62,615 nt of DNA from Arcanobacterium sp. (GTDB taxonomy: Bacteria; Actinomycetota; Actinomycetes; Actinomycetales; Actinomycetaceae). The notes below the pieces were generated by a model that was not told the DNA's origin, searched no databases, and worked only from the letters and a program-made list of their open reading frames with translations. A program made the translations under genes and the position numbers. Position 1 is the first letter of the stretch; each line of letters begins with the position of its first letter. The stretch covers positions 1-62,615 of the forward strand of contig JALFZJ010000065.1 of assembly GCA_022783665.1 (NCBI GenBank), in the 5' to 3' direction. This document shows positions 45,870-55,289 of the stretch, one piece after another.

Positions 45870-47771
45870 CTACTTGGTGGAATCGTCGTCATCTACGATT
45901 TCTGCATCAACCACATCGTCATCCGACGCAGAGCCAGCATCACTGCCAGCTCCGGCTGCTTTAGCAGCGTCCGTCCAGCCTTCACCATTCGCTTGAGCTT
46001 CTTGCTGAGCCTGGGCATAGAGGGCTTCACCAATCTTTTGCGACTTGGTATTCAGATCCTCCTGAGCTGCCTTGATGGCATCAAGATCGTCACCTTCAAG
46101 GGCCTTGCGGAGCGCCTCGTTGGCTTCCTTCACCTCAGTGGTTACCGAATCGTCGAGCTTGTCAGCGTTGTCTTTCAACAGTTTCTCAATGGAGTACACC
46201 TGCTGTTCGGCTGTGTTGCGTACTTCGGCCTCTTCACGACGCTTCTCATCCTCAGCTGCATGCTCTTCGGCTTCCTTGACCATACGGTCAATATCTTCCT
46301 TGGAGAGAGCAGAACCGCCTGTAATCGTTACCGACTGCTCTTGGCCCGTTCCGCGATCCTTGGCCGATACGTGCACGATGCCGTTGGCGTCGATATCGAA
46401 GGTGACCTCGATCTGTGGCATACCGCGCGGAGCTGGAGCAATCCCTCCAAGCTCGAAGGTGCCGAGAAGCTTATTGTCACGCGCGAAGGAACGTTCACCT
46501 TGGTACACCTGAATCAGCACGGAAGGCTGATTATCTTCAGCCGTGGAGAACACCTCAGAACGCTTCGTCGGAATAGCGGTGTTGCGCTCGATAAGCTTCG
46601 TCATCACACCGCCCTTGGTTTCGATACCGAGCGAAAGTGGGGTGACGTCGATAAGAAGCACGTCCTTGCGGTCGCCGGTAATCACGCCGGCCTGGAGCGC
46701 TGCGCCCACGGCCACAACTTCATCCGGATTTACGCCCTTGTTTGGCTCCTTGCCGCCGGTGAGTTCCTTAACAACTTCCGTTACCGCAGGCATACGAGTT
46801 GAGCCGCCCACAAGCACAACATGGTCGATGTCAGAAAGCTTGATGCCGGCGTCTTCAATAACCTTCTTGAATGGGAGCTTCGTGCGCTCAAGAAGATCTT
46901 TCGTCATCTCTTCGAAACGTGCACGGGTGAGCTTCTCATCCAGATGCACAGGGCCGTTCTCCGTCATGGAGAGATATTGAAGGGTAATGTTGGTAGACGT
47001 TGCCGAGGATAGTTCCTTCTTCGCCTGCTCTGCTGCTTCCTTAAGGCGCTGGAGAGCGATCTTATCCTTCGACAAATCTGCACCGTAGTTGTTCTTCACT
47101 TGCTCAACAAGCCAGTTCACAATGCGCTGATCCCAGTCGTCACCGCCGAGCTTGTTATCGCCGGAGGTTGCACGCACCTGGATGGTGGAGAAATCGTCTT
47201 CATCTTTGCCAACTTCGAGCAGGGAGACGTCGAATGTACCACCGCCAAGGTCGAACACCAAGATGAGTTCGTCTTCTCTACCTTTTTCAAGACCGTATGC
47301 GAGCGCCGCTGCCGTTGGTTCGTTTACGATACGCTGCACATTGAGTCCTGCAATCTGCCCAGCATCTTTCGTTGCCTGGCGCTGTGCGTCGTTGAAGTAT
47401 GCAGGAACGGTGATGACGGCGTCCGTCACCGGTTCGCCAAGATATGCTTCAGCATCTTTCTTCAGCTTTTGCAAAATGAAAGCTGAAATCTGCTGAGCAT
47501 TATAGTCCTTATCGTCGATGTTAACCTTCCATGAGTTTTCACCCATGTGGCGCTTCACAGAGGAGATCGTGCGCTCAACGTTCGTCACAGCCTGGCGCTT
47601 TGCGATCTCGCCAACGAGCACTTCGCCCGTCTTAGAAAAACCAACCACCGAAGGGGTTGTACGCGCACCTTCAGCGTTTGCAATAACAGTTGGCTCGCCG
47701 CCTTCAAGAACGGCTACTACCGAGTTCGTCGTACCGAGGTCAATACCTACTGCACGTGCCATGTTAGTCAC
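45870..47771 (-). CDS. dnaK: Molecular chaperone DnaK (Hsp70)
   Basis: Hsp70 chaperone, 633 aa. The N-terminal ATPase domain starts [19 protein letters not shown] and holds [16 protein letters not shown] and [13 protein letters not shown]. The substrate domain follows [15 protein letters not shown], and the C-terminal helical lid ends in an Asp/Val-rich acidic tail. First gene of dnaK-grpE-dnaJ-hspR under HspR control. A very long antisense frame across this region is a codon shadow. Confidence 0.98.
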   Translation of the reverse strand: MTNMARAVGIDLGTTNSVVAVLEGGEPTVIANAEGARTTPSVVGFSKTGEVLVGEIAKRQAVTNVERTISSVKRHMGENSWKVNIDDKDYNAQQISAFILQKLKKDAEAYLGEPVTDAVITVPAYFNDAQRQATKDAGQIAGLNVQRIVNEPTAAALAYGLEKGREDELILVFDLGGGTFDVSLLEVGKDEDDFSTIQVRATSGDNKLGGDDWDQRIVNWLVEQVKNNYGADLSKDKIALQRLKEAAEQAKKELSSATSTNITLQYLSMTENGPVHLDEKLTRARFEEMTKDLLERTKLPFKKVIEDAGIKLSDIDHVVLVGGSTRMPAVTEVVKELTGGKEPNKGVNPDEVVAVGAALQAGVITGDRKDVLLIDVTPLSLGIETKGGVMTKLIERNTAIPTKRSEVFSTAEDNQPSVLIQVYQGERSFARDNKLLGTFELGGIAPAPRGMPQIEVTFDIDANGIVHVSAKDRGTGQEQSVTITGGSALSKEDIDRMVKEAEEHAAEDEKRREEAEVRNTAEQQVYSIEKLLKDNADKLDDSVTTEVKEANEALRKALEGDDLDAIKAAQEDLNTKSQKIGEALYAQAQQEAQANGEGWTDAAKAAGAGSDAGSASDDDVVDAEIVDDDDSTK

Positions 47772-47834
47772 TCCTTCTTAGTCGAATCTGCTGAATCAAG
47801 TATGCATCATCAACTTTAATTATGTCTAGTCCAA

Positions 47835-47864
47835 GTATTATTTCTTGAGTCCATTCCACTCAAC
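47835..47864 (-). promoter_or_regulatory. dnaK promoter overlapped by HAIR operator
   Basis: The HspR-binding HAIR sequence reads CTTGAGT-N7-ACTCAA(c) at 47844-47864, matching CTTGAGT-N7-ACTCAAG except in the last base. On the minus strand its TTGAGT (47863-47858) also serves as a -35, followed after exactly 17 bp by TAATAC (47840-47835) as -10. HspR binding would therefore block RNA polymerase. Confidence 0.9.
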
Positions 47865-48045
47865 TTTGCGGCACGTGTGTTTATTCCTGTTTCGTGAACT
47901 CTCGTCACATATCCATATATCTGCGCGCGCATCAACGCACACCCACCAGAGGGCCTTCCCTCACAGTAAAGCACCCGTCCGATTCTTCGCCCGCGCACTA
48001 GTGATGCTCTACACAAATCCCGCACGAGGCACGTAAGATAGAAGC

Positions 48046-49371
48046 ATGACGTATTCATTTCGCGAGCCACTTACACGTATGGCGGACGGCACGATCAAGC
48101 AAGTCAACCCATTTTCTGAAACCGAAGTGTGGACGGTACCTGGCCGAGCACACAGGCCACTGGAGATCAAACACCCCGATCCTCACCCCCTCGACGCCCA
48201 TGATTTCGATCAATCCTGCACTTTCTGCACACAACGCGTGCTCGAGACTCCACCGGAGAAGTCTCGCATTGTACGAAAAGGTGACGACGCCGTCATTTAT
48301 CGCGGCACGAAGGTAGATCTTCTCGCTAAAGAATGGGAGTTTCGGCGCATACCCAATCTCTTCGAAATCGTTTCCTTCGATTACTGGGAAGCAAACTACG
48401 GCTACCAGCTCACTCCAAGCGCACGCCAGCGCATGGAAGAATATCTCGCCGATCCCGCCGGTAAAGCCCACGTGATGTCGGTACTGTACTCCAAGATGCA
48501 ATCGCAAATGACTGAAGAAGAATGGGATGCGCTCTCAGATTGGGATCGCAACCAACTTGCTCGCTCGTTCTTTGGATCGGGGCACGATCTGATTGTTGCA
48601 CGCCGTCACTATGTAGACGACGCCGAACAGTCCACGCAGCTCGCATCGGCTGGCACGCTCACCCCTCAAGAGCACGAATGGTATATGCGGCTCACAGTAG
48701 ATGCACAAAAAGATCTGTATGACCAAAACCGCTATGCTCGCTATGTACAGGTATTCCAAAACTGGCTTAAACCTGCGGGCGCTTCTTTCGATCACCTGCA
48801 CAAGCAGCTCGTTGCCATTGATCAGCGCACCACTCACGCCCGGATGGAGATCGAGAAAGTACGAGCAAACCCCAATCTCTACAATGAGGCGGCGGTCAAC
48901 TATGCGAGCTTCCATAACCTCGTGATTGCTGAAAACAAATACGCGGTAATGATCGCCGGCTATGGCCACCGCTATCCTACGCTGGAGGTGTGGAGCCGCT
49001 CCGCGCACTGCCAACCCTGGGATCACACCCCCGAAGAATTGCGCGGGGTGTCGGATCTTGTGCATGCGATGCATGCCGCTACGGGGCCACTCATCCCAAG
49101 CAATGAGGAATGGTATTGCATGCCGATTGACTCCGACGTGAACATTCCTTGGAAGATCTTACTCAAATGGCGTGTATCTACCCTGGCAGGATTTGAAGGC
49201 GGCACGAAGATCTACGTCAATACGATAGATCCATGGGCATTGCGTGATCGCGTAGTGCCTCGCCTCCTCGAATTACGTGCCGAAGGAAAAATCGCGACGA
49301 ATATGAATATTGCTACCGAATGCTCAAACCTCATCAATTCCTTGAAGTACAATGAGTTTCTGCAACACTGA
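48046..49371 (+). CDS. DUF4921 family protein (GalT/HIT-like)
   Basis: 441 aa. Matches the actinobacterial DUF4921 family, related to galactose-1-phosphate uridylyltransferases of the HIT superfamily. The nucleotidyl-transfer motif appears as GASFDHLHKQLVAID, i.e. HxHxQ-like with His residues in the expected place; an N-terminal CTFC pair (near 58-61) may bind zinc. Reaction and substrate are unknown. A GDPD-fold gene starts 18 bp after its stop, indicating an operon. Confidence 0.82.
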   Translation: MTYSFREPLTRMADGTIKQVNPFSETEVWTVPGRAHRPLEIKHPDPHPLDAHDFDQSCTFCTQRVLETPPEKSRIVRKGDDAVIYRGTKVDLLAKEWEFRRIPNLFEIVSFDYWEANYGYQLTPSARQRMEEYLADPAGKAHVMSVLYSKMQSQMTEEEWDALSDWDRNQLARSFFGSGHDLIVARRHYVDDAEQSTQLASAGTLTPQEHEWYMRLTVDAQKDLYDQNRYARYVQVFQNWLKPAGASFDHLHKQLVAIDQRTTHARMEIEKVRANPNLYNEAAVNYASFHNLVIAENKYAVMIAGYGHRYPTLEVWSRSAHCQPWDHTPEELRGVSDLVHAMHAATGPLIPSNEEWYCMPIDSDVNIPWKILLKWRVSTLAGFEGGTKIYVNTIDPWALRDRVVPRLLELRAEGKIATNMNIATECSNLINSLKYNEFLQH

Positions 49372-49388
49372 TCAGTGAGGGGCAACCT

Positions 49389-50261
49389 GTGCAGAACACG
49401 AACCACAACCTTCAGGTATCTGAGCGTGCCTTATGGAAAAGCTTCCCGCTGCCACCATATTTTCCACCACATCGAAGTGAGCACGTGGTTGGCAACAACG
49501 GCGCGGGCGGTGCGTATCCGCCGGGCACGTTGAGTTCTTTTCATGCAGCGTGGGACGCCGGATGCCGCGTGTTTGCGGTGCGTTTAGAGACGACGTCTGA
49601 CGGTATTGTGGTGTGCTTCCCTTACGAAACGCTCGACCAAATCACGAATCTCAACGGCAATATTTCAGATTATCCTTGGGATAGCCTGCGCACCGGCGCG
49701 GTAGTGCACGGCGCACACGGCAAACGTGACTCGTTGGCACAGTTTGAAGATATTCTGGAGGAGTTTCCGCACGCTGAGTTTGTAGCCGAAGTGCCTCACG
49801 CGCGCGTTGCCTCACCTCTTATCAAACTCATCAATCGTAGGCTCGACGCTGGGCGCCTATGCATCTGGGGCAATTCCGATACAGTGCTTGAGGAAATCCG
49901 CCACCGCACGTCCCCTATTTTGCAGCGAGCTTTAGGAAACGAGACTTTCGCTGAATTTGCGCGCCTGGCGCGTGAAGGATTGAGCGCTGATCCTGCCCTC
50001 AAAGTGGGGAACTGGGTACATATCCCTTATCGCATAGGAAGTGAGGTGTATACCCAGGATCCGATGTTTACTCGCCTTGCCGTGGGGCTTGCACACGATT
50101 TAGGGATGGGCGTGCGCACCTTCACGATCAACGATTTCAATACTGTGCAGCGCCTATGGAACCAGAGTGTAGACGCCGTAGTGACGGATTTTCCTGAGCA
50201 AACCCTTAAGATGTGGGAGGCTCGCGAGCAACAGCAGCGCACAGGCCTAATTCTCGGTTAG
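49389..50261 (+). CDS. GDPD-fold protein lacking catalytic residues
   Basis: 290 aa. Follows the glycerophosphodiester phosphodiesterase TIM-barrel along its length: TLSSFHAAWDAGCRVFAVRL, TSDGIVVCF, ISDYPWDSL, LAQFEDILEEFP, and the closing VRTFTINDFNTVQRLWNQSVDAVVTDFPE. The catalytic and metal-binding positions have changed: the HRG start reads GNNGA, PENT reads PPGT, the ExD of strand 2 reads AxR, and the HD after the third strand reads PY. It probably does not hydrolyse phosphodiesters. Co-transcribed with DUF4921. Confidence 0.75.
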   Translation: MQNTNHNLQVSERALWKSFPLPPYFPPHRSEHVVGNNGAGGAYPPGTLSSFHAAWDAGCRVFAVRLETTSDGIVVCFPYETLDQITNLNGNISDYPWDSLRTGAVVHGAHGKRDSLAQFEDILEEFPHAEFVAEVPHARVASPLIKLINRRLDAGRLCIWGNSDTVLEEIRHRTSPILQRALGNETFAEFARLAREGLSADPALKVGNWVHIPYRIGSEVYTQDPMFTRLAVGLAHDLGMGVRTFTINDFNTVQRLWNQSVDAVVTDFPEQTLKMWEAREQQQRTGLILG

Positions 50262-50311
50262 CGTAGTGGAACTTTGGATTAGTCCATCGTTCGCTCTACC
50301 AGTTAGAGCTA

Positions 50312-50968
50312 CTACGAGCGGGATGATTGTAGACGCACGACTCTATCAGTGACGATATGAGCTTCGTTCTCATCGTGAGACACATACACTGCCGATGTAC
50401 CAGTTTCTTTGAGAATGCGGCGTAACTGATGGGCAAGGCTTTCACGCAAATCGCGGTCAAGTGCGGAGAGCGGCTCGTCAAGAAGAAGTACTCGGGGTTC
50501 GGGGGCAAGGGAACGCGCTAGCGCTACGCGTTGTGCTTGGCCACCTGAAAGCGTGGTGATCGCACGGTTTTCGTAGCCGCCAAGTTCCACAAGTTGGAGC
50601 ATCTCAAGCACTCGCGCCTGGCGTTGAGCACGGGGGATACCATGCGCTTCAAGCCCATAGGCTATGTTCTTTCCTACGCTGCGGTGGGGAAAGAGCTGGG
50701 CATCTTGGAACACCATTCCTGTGGATCGCCGATGTGTGGGGATATCTGAAGCATCTTCGCCGTCTATGAGGATTGTGCCATCTGAGATTGGTTCCAATCC
50801 GGCAATGGCGCGCAGCACGGTAGACTTCCCTGAGCCGGACGGCCCGAGTAAACCAACGATCTCGCCACGGCTCACTTTGAGATTGAAAGCATGAACGGGC
50901 GTGAAACCGTTCGGATACGTCACTGACACGTCTATTAGTTGTAGTGCTGGTGCGCTTTCATTCACCAT
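50312..50968 (-). CDS. thiQ: Thiamine ABC transporter ATPase
   Basis: 218-aa ATPase: Walker A GPSGSGKST (42-50), Q-loop MVFQDAQLFPHRSV, signature TLSGGQAQRVALARSLA, Walker B VLLLDEPLSALDRDLR, His-loop VSHDENEAH. Third gene after thiB and thiP on the same strand, 130 bp behind thiP. The thiamine assignment comes from the TPP riboswitch ahead of thiB; by sequence alone it could serve a related iron or thiosulfate importer. Confidence 0.88.
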   Translation of the reverse strand: MVNESAPALQLIDVSVTYPNGFTPVHAFNLKVSRGEIVGLLGPSGSGKSTVLRAIAGLEPISDGTILIDGEDASDIPTHRRSTGMVFQDAQLFPHRSVGKNIAYGLEAHGIPRAQRQARVLEMLQLVELGGYENRAITTLSGGQAQRVALARSLAPEPRVLLLDEPLSALDRDLRESLAHQLRRILKETGTSAVYVSHDENEAHIVTDRVVRLQSSRS

Positions 50969-51098
50969 AGTGCCCTTCTCAGTAAGTGGTTATGGATAGA
51001 TGACGTCGTCATGCTTGCGTCTATCGGTGCCTGCTGGGTGAACGTCGCGTTCACTGGTGCGGGTGTACCCATCTCAAAGCCTACGTTCATGCTTCACC

Positions 51099-52886
51099 TC
51101 AGCACTTTGCCCCATACTTGTTCCGGCCGTAACTCCCACCGGCACTAGCCGCGCGGCTGTTGTTTGTGCTTGTGCCCGTGCTTGTGCGTGTGGGCGTTTT
51201 ATAAGCATCGAGGCTTAAAGTATTCGAACTCAAAGATTCGCCAACCATCATTGCCACACCCGTGATGAGTGCCAGAATAACCGATCCTGCCAGTGCCATC
51301 CCGTAATTATGTTCACCTGGCCTACCGAGCAGTTTCACGATAAGCACGGGCAGAGTCTGATAGTTGGGGTTTGCTAAGAATGATGTCGCGCCGAATTCGC
51401 CCAGAGATACAGCGAAGGCGAAGCCGGCAGAAAGGCCGATTCCCCGAATCATAAAAGGCACATCGATAGTTGCCAGCACCCGCCAAGGCGGAGCACCAAG
51501 CGTAGCTGCAGCATCGCGTAGTCTCGGATCGATAGCTCGTACCAACGGTACAATTGAGCGCACTACGAGTGGCAACGCCACCACAGACTGTGCAAGTGGA
51601 ACTAACCAGGCAGACCTTCCGAGCGGCGTCCCTAAAAAAGTGAGAAGAAAACCAAAGCCGATCGTCACCATGGATACCCCAAGCGGGAACAACACAAACG
51701 CATCGAGGGCACGCTGCGCTTTAGCGAGCACCCCATCCACCCGCCGCGAAAGCACAAAGGCAAGAGGAACGCCTACGAGGAGGCTCACAAGCGTGGAATC
51801 GAGCGCAATTCGCACTGAGTGCTCTACAGCTTCCCACACTGTTGCACCACCGGAAAAACCCGCTCCAGAGGTACCGAGCAGTGCGTAGTTGGTAACGGAC
51901 CATCCGCCGTCTACCATAAATGAACGCAAAAGCAAGGTGAGAAGCGGGGCAGCAATGAAAATGCTCGTGGCGATCACAACGCCCAAAGGAAAAGCATCAC
52001 TGCGAGCCAATGGTTTTGCTGCCTGGGTACGTATTGTGAGTGCGGCGTCTGAACGAGCAGAGAGTTTTGCGGAAATCACGAGAGCCATAGCCACGATCAC
52101 AAACTGGATAACGCAGAGCGCGGCGGCAACGTCAAGGGCGAAATATGTGGTGGTCTGGATGTATATTTCAGTTTCAATTGTGCCGTATCCTGGCGTACCC
52201 AAGGTTGTAACGATTCCGTAGGCAGTGGAGCAGAAGAGAAACACGAGGCTCCCCGCAGCAAAAACAGCTGGGGCAATCTCTGGTGCGGTGACGGTGAAGA
52301 ATGCTCGCGCTCGTGACGCGCCCAAAGTACGGGCGGCTTGCGTCAGACGCGGATCAAGTGAGGCCCATACGTTGCCTACTGTGCGTACCACAAGCGAATA
52401 ATTGAAAAATACCATTGCCATAACCACAGCGGTGGTTGTGCCAGAAAGCCCGAGAAACGCCAGCGGACCATCAAGAAGGGCACGGAAAGCGATACCTACG
52501 GTAACTGTGGGCAGCACAAATGGCACGGCGCTCAACGCGCGCACCATGCGCCTGCCGGGGAATGTAGTGCAATACAACACATATGCGCCAGGCACTCCTA
52601 AAACCACCGAGAACACAGTACCCGCGGCGGCCATCCACAGCGTTTGCCATATAATCCGCCAGGTACGCACAGAAGCAAGCAGATTGCCCATAATTGTGGA
52701 GAATCCATCACCGCTCGTGCCTACGGCAGCAGCCCCGGCTCCTATACCTCCAAAGACTCCTCGAAGCATCATTGCCCCAACGGGCCATACAAAGAACGCC
52801 GCTAGGAAAATGAGGGGAATGATGATGGCAACTGCCCAGCTCGCGCGGCGCGCGAGCTGGGCAAGGCGTGTGCTGCTACTTCTCAT
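51099..52886 (-). CDS. thiP: Thiamine ABC transporter permease, fused two-domain
   Basis: 595-aa membrane protein with about twelve helices in two homologous permease halves, like ThiP and FbpB. Each half contains the ATPase-contacting EAA loop (near DPRLTQAARTLGASRARAFF and DPRLRDAAATLGAPPWRVLA). N-terminus basic then hydrophobic; C-terminal 40 residues are Thr/Ser-rich and hydrophilic. The start overlaps the thiB end by 11 bp, so translation is coupled. Confidence 0.92.
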   Translation of the reverse strand: MRSSSTRLAQLARRASWAVAIIIPLIFLAAFFVWPVGAMMLRGVFGGIGAGAAAVGTSGDGFSTIMGNLLASVRTWRIIWQTLWMAAAGTVFSVVLGVPGAYVLYCTTFPGRRMVRALSAVPFVLPTVTVGIAFRALLDGPLAFLGLSGTTTAVVMAMVFFNYSLVVRTVGNVWASLDPRLTQAARTLGASRARAFFTVTAPEIAPAVFAAGSLVFLFCSTAYGIVTTLGTPGYGTIETEIYIQTTTYFALDVAAALCVIQFVIVAMALVISAKLSARSDAALTIRTQAAKPLARSDAFPLGVVIATSIFIAAPLLTLLLRSFMVDGGWSVTNYALLGTSGAGFSGGATVWEAVEHSVRIALDSTLVSLLVGVPLAFVLSRRVDGVLAKAQRALDAFVLFPLGVSMVTIGFGFLLTFLGTPLGRSAWLVPLAQSVVALPLVVRSIVPLVRAIDPRLRDAAATLGAPPWRVLATIDVPFMIRGIGLSAGFAFAVSLGEFGATSFLANPNYQTLPVLIVKLLGRPGEHNYGMALAGSVILALITGVAMMVGESLSSNTLSLDAYKTPTRTSTGTSTNNSRAASAGGSYGRNKYGAKC

Positions 52887-53964
52887 GCGATTCGAACATG
52901 GCTTGCCATTCTTTGAGCCATGAGTCGCGATTCTGATTAATCACATCGGCGTCCACGCCGATCGGTGCTGCAGGTAGCTTCGCATATTGAGCCCACTCGC
53001 TAGGCACCTCTACACCTTCGCGCACTGGATACATATACATCGAGTTGGGAATCTCGGCCTGCACCTTCTTCGACAACATGAAATCTACAAAGGCCTGAGC
53101 CCCTTCGGGGTTCGAAGAATTCTTCAGTACGCCCGCATATTCAATCTGTGGCACGCATGTAGCATCCACCGATGAGGTTGCCCCACCGCTAAAAGCTGGT
53201 GATGACGCATAGCTCAGCACAATCGGATAGGCTCCTTCACCGCCGCCGGCACTGAAATCAACCTCGTAGGCATCAGACCATCCGGCATCCACTTTTGCGT
53301 CATTATCGAGCAGACTCTTCCAGTAGTCGAGCCACGAATCGCCGTAAAGCGCCTGCGTACCTGCAAGCATCGCCAGCCCTGGGCTCGACGACGCAGGATT
53401 TGTCACCACCGTTTTGCCCTTCAGCTCCGTTTTTAACAGATCATCGAACGTCTCAGGTTTGGCTGTGCCAGTATCGTCGAACCACGCGTTGTCAATATTC
53501 ATGCAGACGTCGCCGCGGTCGATCGGGATAAGCGTACCGCCGTCTTTCGTAGCATACACATCCTCGGTGAGAACGGGCGCGTCACCGTCGTCTCCCCATA
53601 CTTGATCGGAGACGGCGCGCCCAAGGATTCCAGCCGCGCTTAGTTCCCCTGCGGAGAGATTGTCGATCCCATAGACGGCGTCAATATCTGAGGAGTCTGC
53701 AGTTAAGAGAAGCTGCTTCGTCATCGTTCCAGCATCGCCCGGAGCAGTGGTTTGGAGCTTATAACCGCTTACTTTCTCAAACTCAGCAATGGCATCATCG
53801 CTCAAGCTGAATGAATCATGAGTAATGACGGTAACGGTACCTTGTGACGCATCATTACTTGCTGAACTTTGCTTTTGATCTGCAATGGAACACGCCGCAA
53901 GTGCACTTAACGCTACCGCAGCTGCCGCAACCACGGCCGCTCCACGTACTTGATTGTTATTCAC
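52876..53964 (-). CDS. thiB: Thiamine-binding lipoprotein
   Basis: Extracellular substrate-binding lipoprotein of the thiamine importer, 362 aa, GTG start. The signal peptide ends with lipobox LAAC (Cys 25). The mature part is a type 2 periplasmic-binding-protein fold (VTVITHDSFSLSDDAIAEFEKVSGYKL, DAVYGIDNLS), as in TbpA/ThiB. A TPP riboswitch lies 126 nt upstream, and a hairpin can mask its ribosome-binding site, which supports thiamine rather than iron as ligand. Confidence 0.93.
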   Translation of the reverse strand: MNNNQVRGAAVVAAAAVALSALAACSIADQKQSSASNDASQGTVTVITHDSFSLSDDAIAEFEKVSGYKLQTTAPGDAGTMTKQLLLTADSSDIDAVYGIDNLSAGELSAAGILGRAVSDQVWGDDGDAPVLTEDVYATKDGGTLIPIDRGDVCMNIDNAWFDDTGTAKPETFDDLLKTELKGKTVVTNPASSSPGLAMLAGTQALYGDSWLDYWKSLLDNDAKVDAGWSDAYEVDFSAGGGEGAYPIVLSYASSPAFSGGATSSVDATCVPQIEYAGVLKNSSNPEGAQAFVDFMLSKKVQAEIPNSMYMYPVREGVEVPSEWAQYAKLPAAPIGVDADVINQNRDSWLKEWQAMFESHEK

Positions 53965-53974
53965 TATGTACTAA

Positions 53975-53992
53975 CCTCCATACAATTGGAGG
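53975..53992 (-). promoter_or_regulatory. Hairpin that can sequester the thiB ribosome-binding site
   Basis: Arms CCTCCA and TGGAGG (6 bp, 6-nt loop) between the TPP aptamer and thiB. The 3' arm on the minus strand is the TGGAGG Shine-Dalgarno sequence 10 nt before the GTG start. It is a suitable expression platform for translational control by the riboswitch. Confidence 0.65.
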
Positions 53993-54089
53993 GCATGCTC
54001 ATGGCGGTGTGGCTAAGGCTCCGTGCTACCGAGGTTTTCCGCGATACACCGCTTCAGCACGCAACACCAGAAAGCAAGGAGAGTAACTC

Positions 54090-54171
54090 AACTTCCTTCG
54101 CCGGAATTACCCGGATCAGGTTCGAGGGTCTGCAATCTTGCACTCTCAGCGCTCTCGCGCTCCCCTGTGGT
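54090..54171 (-). promoter_or_regulatory. TPP riboswitch (THI element)
   Basis: Minus-strand aptamer with the conserved blocks in order: CACAGGGGAGC, GCTGAGAG, GACCCTCGAACCTGATC, GGGTAATTCCGGCGAAGGAAGT. These are the pyrimidine- and pyrophosphate-binding parts of the thiamine-pyrophosphate riboswitch. It controls thiB-thiP-thiQ downstream, presumably turning uptake off when TPP is abundant. Confidence 0.95.
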
Positions 54172-54235
54172 CACCTGAATTATACGCCGATCAGTTTCAG
54201 CGTAAAAACCTTAATCGCTCGGCGAACCTGGGCGG

Positions 54236-54499
54236 CTATGCGTCAGCCTTCTTCGCTACATGCTTGCCATACACCTTCGCAGCTTTGCGGTTTACTAGCT
54301 CACTCGTCACCGCACTCACAACGGCAGTGGTTGCAGAAAACGCCACCACCTGAAGCATTGGCAAATCCAGATCAGATTCGTCGCCCTGTGGTTTTTGTGC
54401 ACCGAGCACCTTCTCCCACACAAGATCCACAGCCTTCTTCGCCACGAAACCCGCGGCAGCACCTGCTCCAAGTGAAAACAGTTTCCAGCCCAGATTCAT
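54236..54499 (-). CDS. DUF4235 membrane protein
   Basis: 87 aa from the ATG at 54499, which is preceded by GGAAGGAAAG; the longer frame adds 23 Gly/Ser residues without support. Two hydrophobic segments (LFSLGAGAAAGFVAKKAVDLVW and LQVVAFSATTAVVSAVTSELV) flank a short polar loop, as in the actinobacterial DUF4235 family. Function unknown. Confidence 0.85.
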   Translation of the reverse strand: MNLGWKLFSLGAGAAAGFVAKKAVDLVWEKVLGAQKPQGDESDLDLPMLQVVAFSATTAVVSAVTSELVNRKAAKVYGKHVAKKADA

Positions 54500-54679
54500 T
54501 ATCTTTCCTTCCAGTTCGCTACCAGCGGCGAACAGAGCTCCAACAGACCCACTACCACTGCCGGCCACTGCCCCGCTTGTTCTTCATTGTAGCGAATCAC
54601 CTTGGCGCCTCACTCGTGGAGCAAGCACGTAATGCACATAGGTGAATCCTGGCAGCTCGCTTCTTTTCCGGTTTGTTTG

Positions 54680-55276
54680 TTACAGATCGCTAAAATCACG
54701 CGATACATCGATCCGATGAAAGTTTTGATATGAGCGTGACGCCGTAGGCCCACGCTGGCCTTGATAGCGTGATCCTTCCGCGCCCTTACCGTAGGGAGCA
54801 TCAGCCTCAGAACTCAGCTGGAAGAAACACAGCTGCCCAACTTTCATGCCGGGATAGAGCTTTATCGGCATCGTGGCCGTATTGGAGAGCTCCAGCGTCA
54901 CATGCCCAGAAAACCCAGGGTCTACAAAGCCTGCGGTGGAGTGCGTAAGCAGGCCGAGCCTACCCAACGAACTCTTCCCCTCGAGACGCGCGGCAACGTC
55001 GTCTCCAAGTGTAACTCTCTCGTAGGTTGAACCGAGCACGAATTCCCCGGGATGGAGCACAAAGCTACCTGAGGGATCTACATCTATCCGCGTGGTCAAT
55101 TCATCTTGCTCCGCAGCAGGATCGATCACATCGTATCGATGGTTGTTGAACAGCAAAAAGAAACGATCAAGATGTACATCAATACTTGCAGGTTGAATCA
55201 TCTGAGGATCCCACGGATCGAGTGCGATCTTACCTGCAGCCACATACTCGCGAATACTGTGATCAGAAAGAAGCAT
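54680..55276 (-). CDS. dcd: dCTP deaminase
   Basis: Converts dCTP to dUTP (or directly to dUMP in bifunctional actinobacterial forms) for thymidylate supply. 198 aa from the ATG at 55276: [11 protein letters not shown] start, QPASIDVHL, the [34 protein letters not shown] active-site block with catalytic Glu, and the closing [18 protein letters not shown]. The bifunctional type cannot be excluded by eye. The longer frame adds 18 unlikely residues. Confidence 0.95.
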   Translation of the reverse strand: MLLSDHSIREYVAAGKIALDPWDPQMIQPASIDVHLDRFFLLFNNHRYDVIDPAAEQDELTTRIDVDPSGSFVLHPGEFVLGSTYERVTLGDDVAARLEGKSSLGRLGLLTHSTAGFVDPGFSGHVTLELSNTATMPIKLYPGMKVGQLCFFQLSSEADAPYGKGAEGSRYQGQRGPTASRSYQNFHRIDVSRDFSDL

Positions 55277-55289
55277 GGTACCAGTATAG

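Noticed and set aside
45522-46802. 426-aa plus-strand open frame antisense to grpE and dnaK
   Set aside because: It mirrors two certain genes, has no family features or ribosome-binding site, and its length follows from the codon bias of the sense strand.
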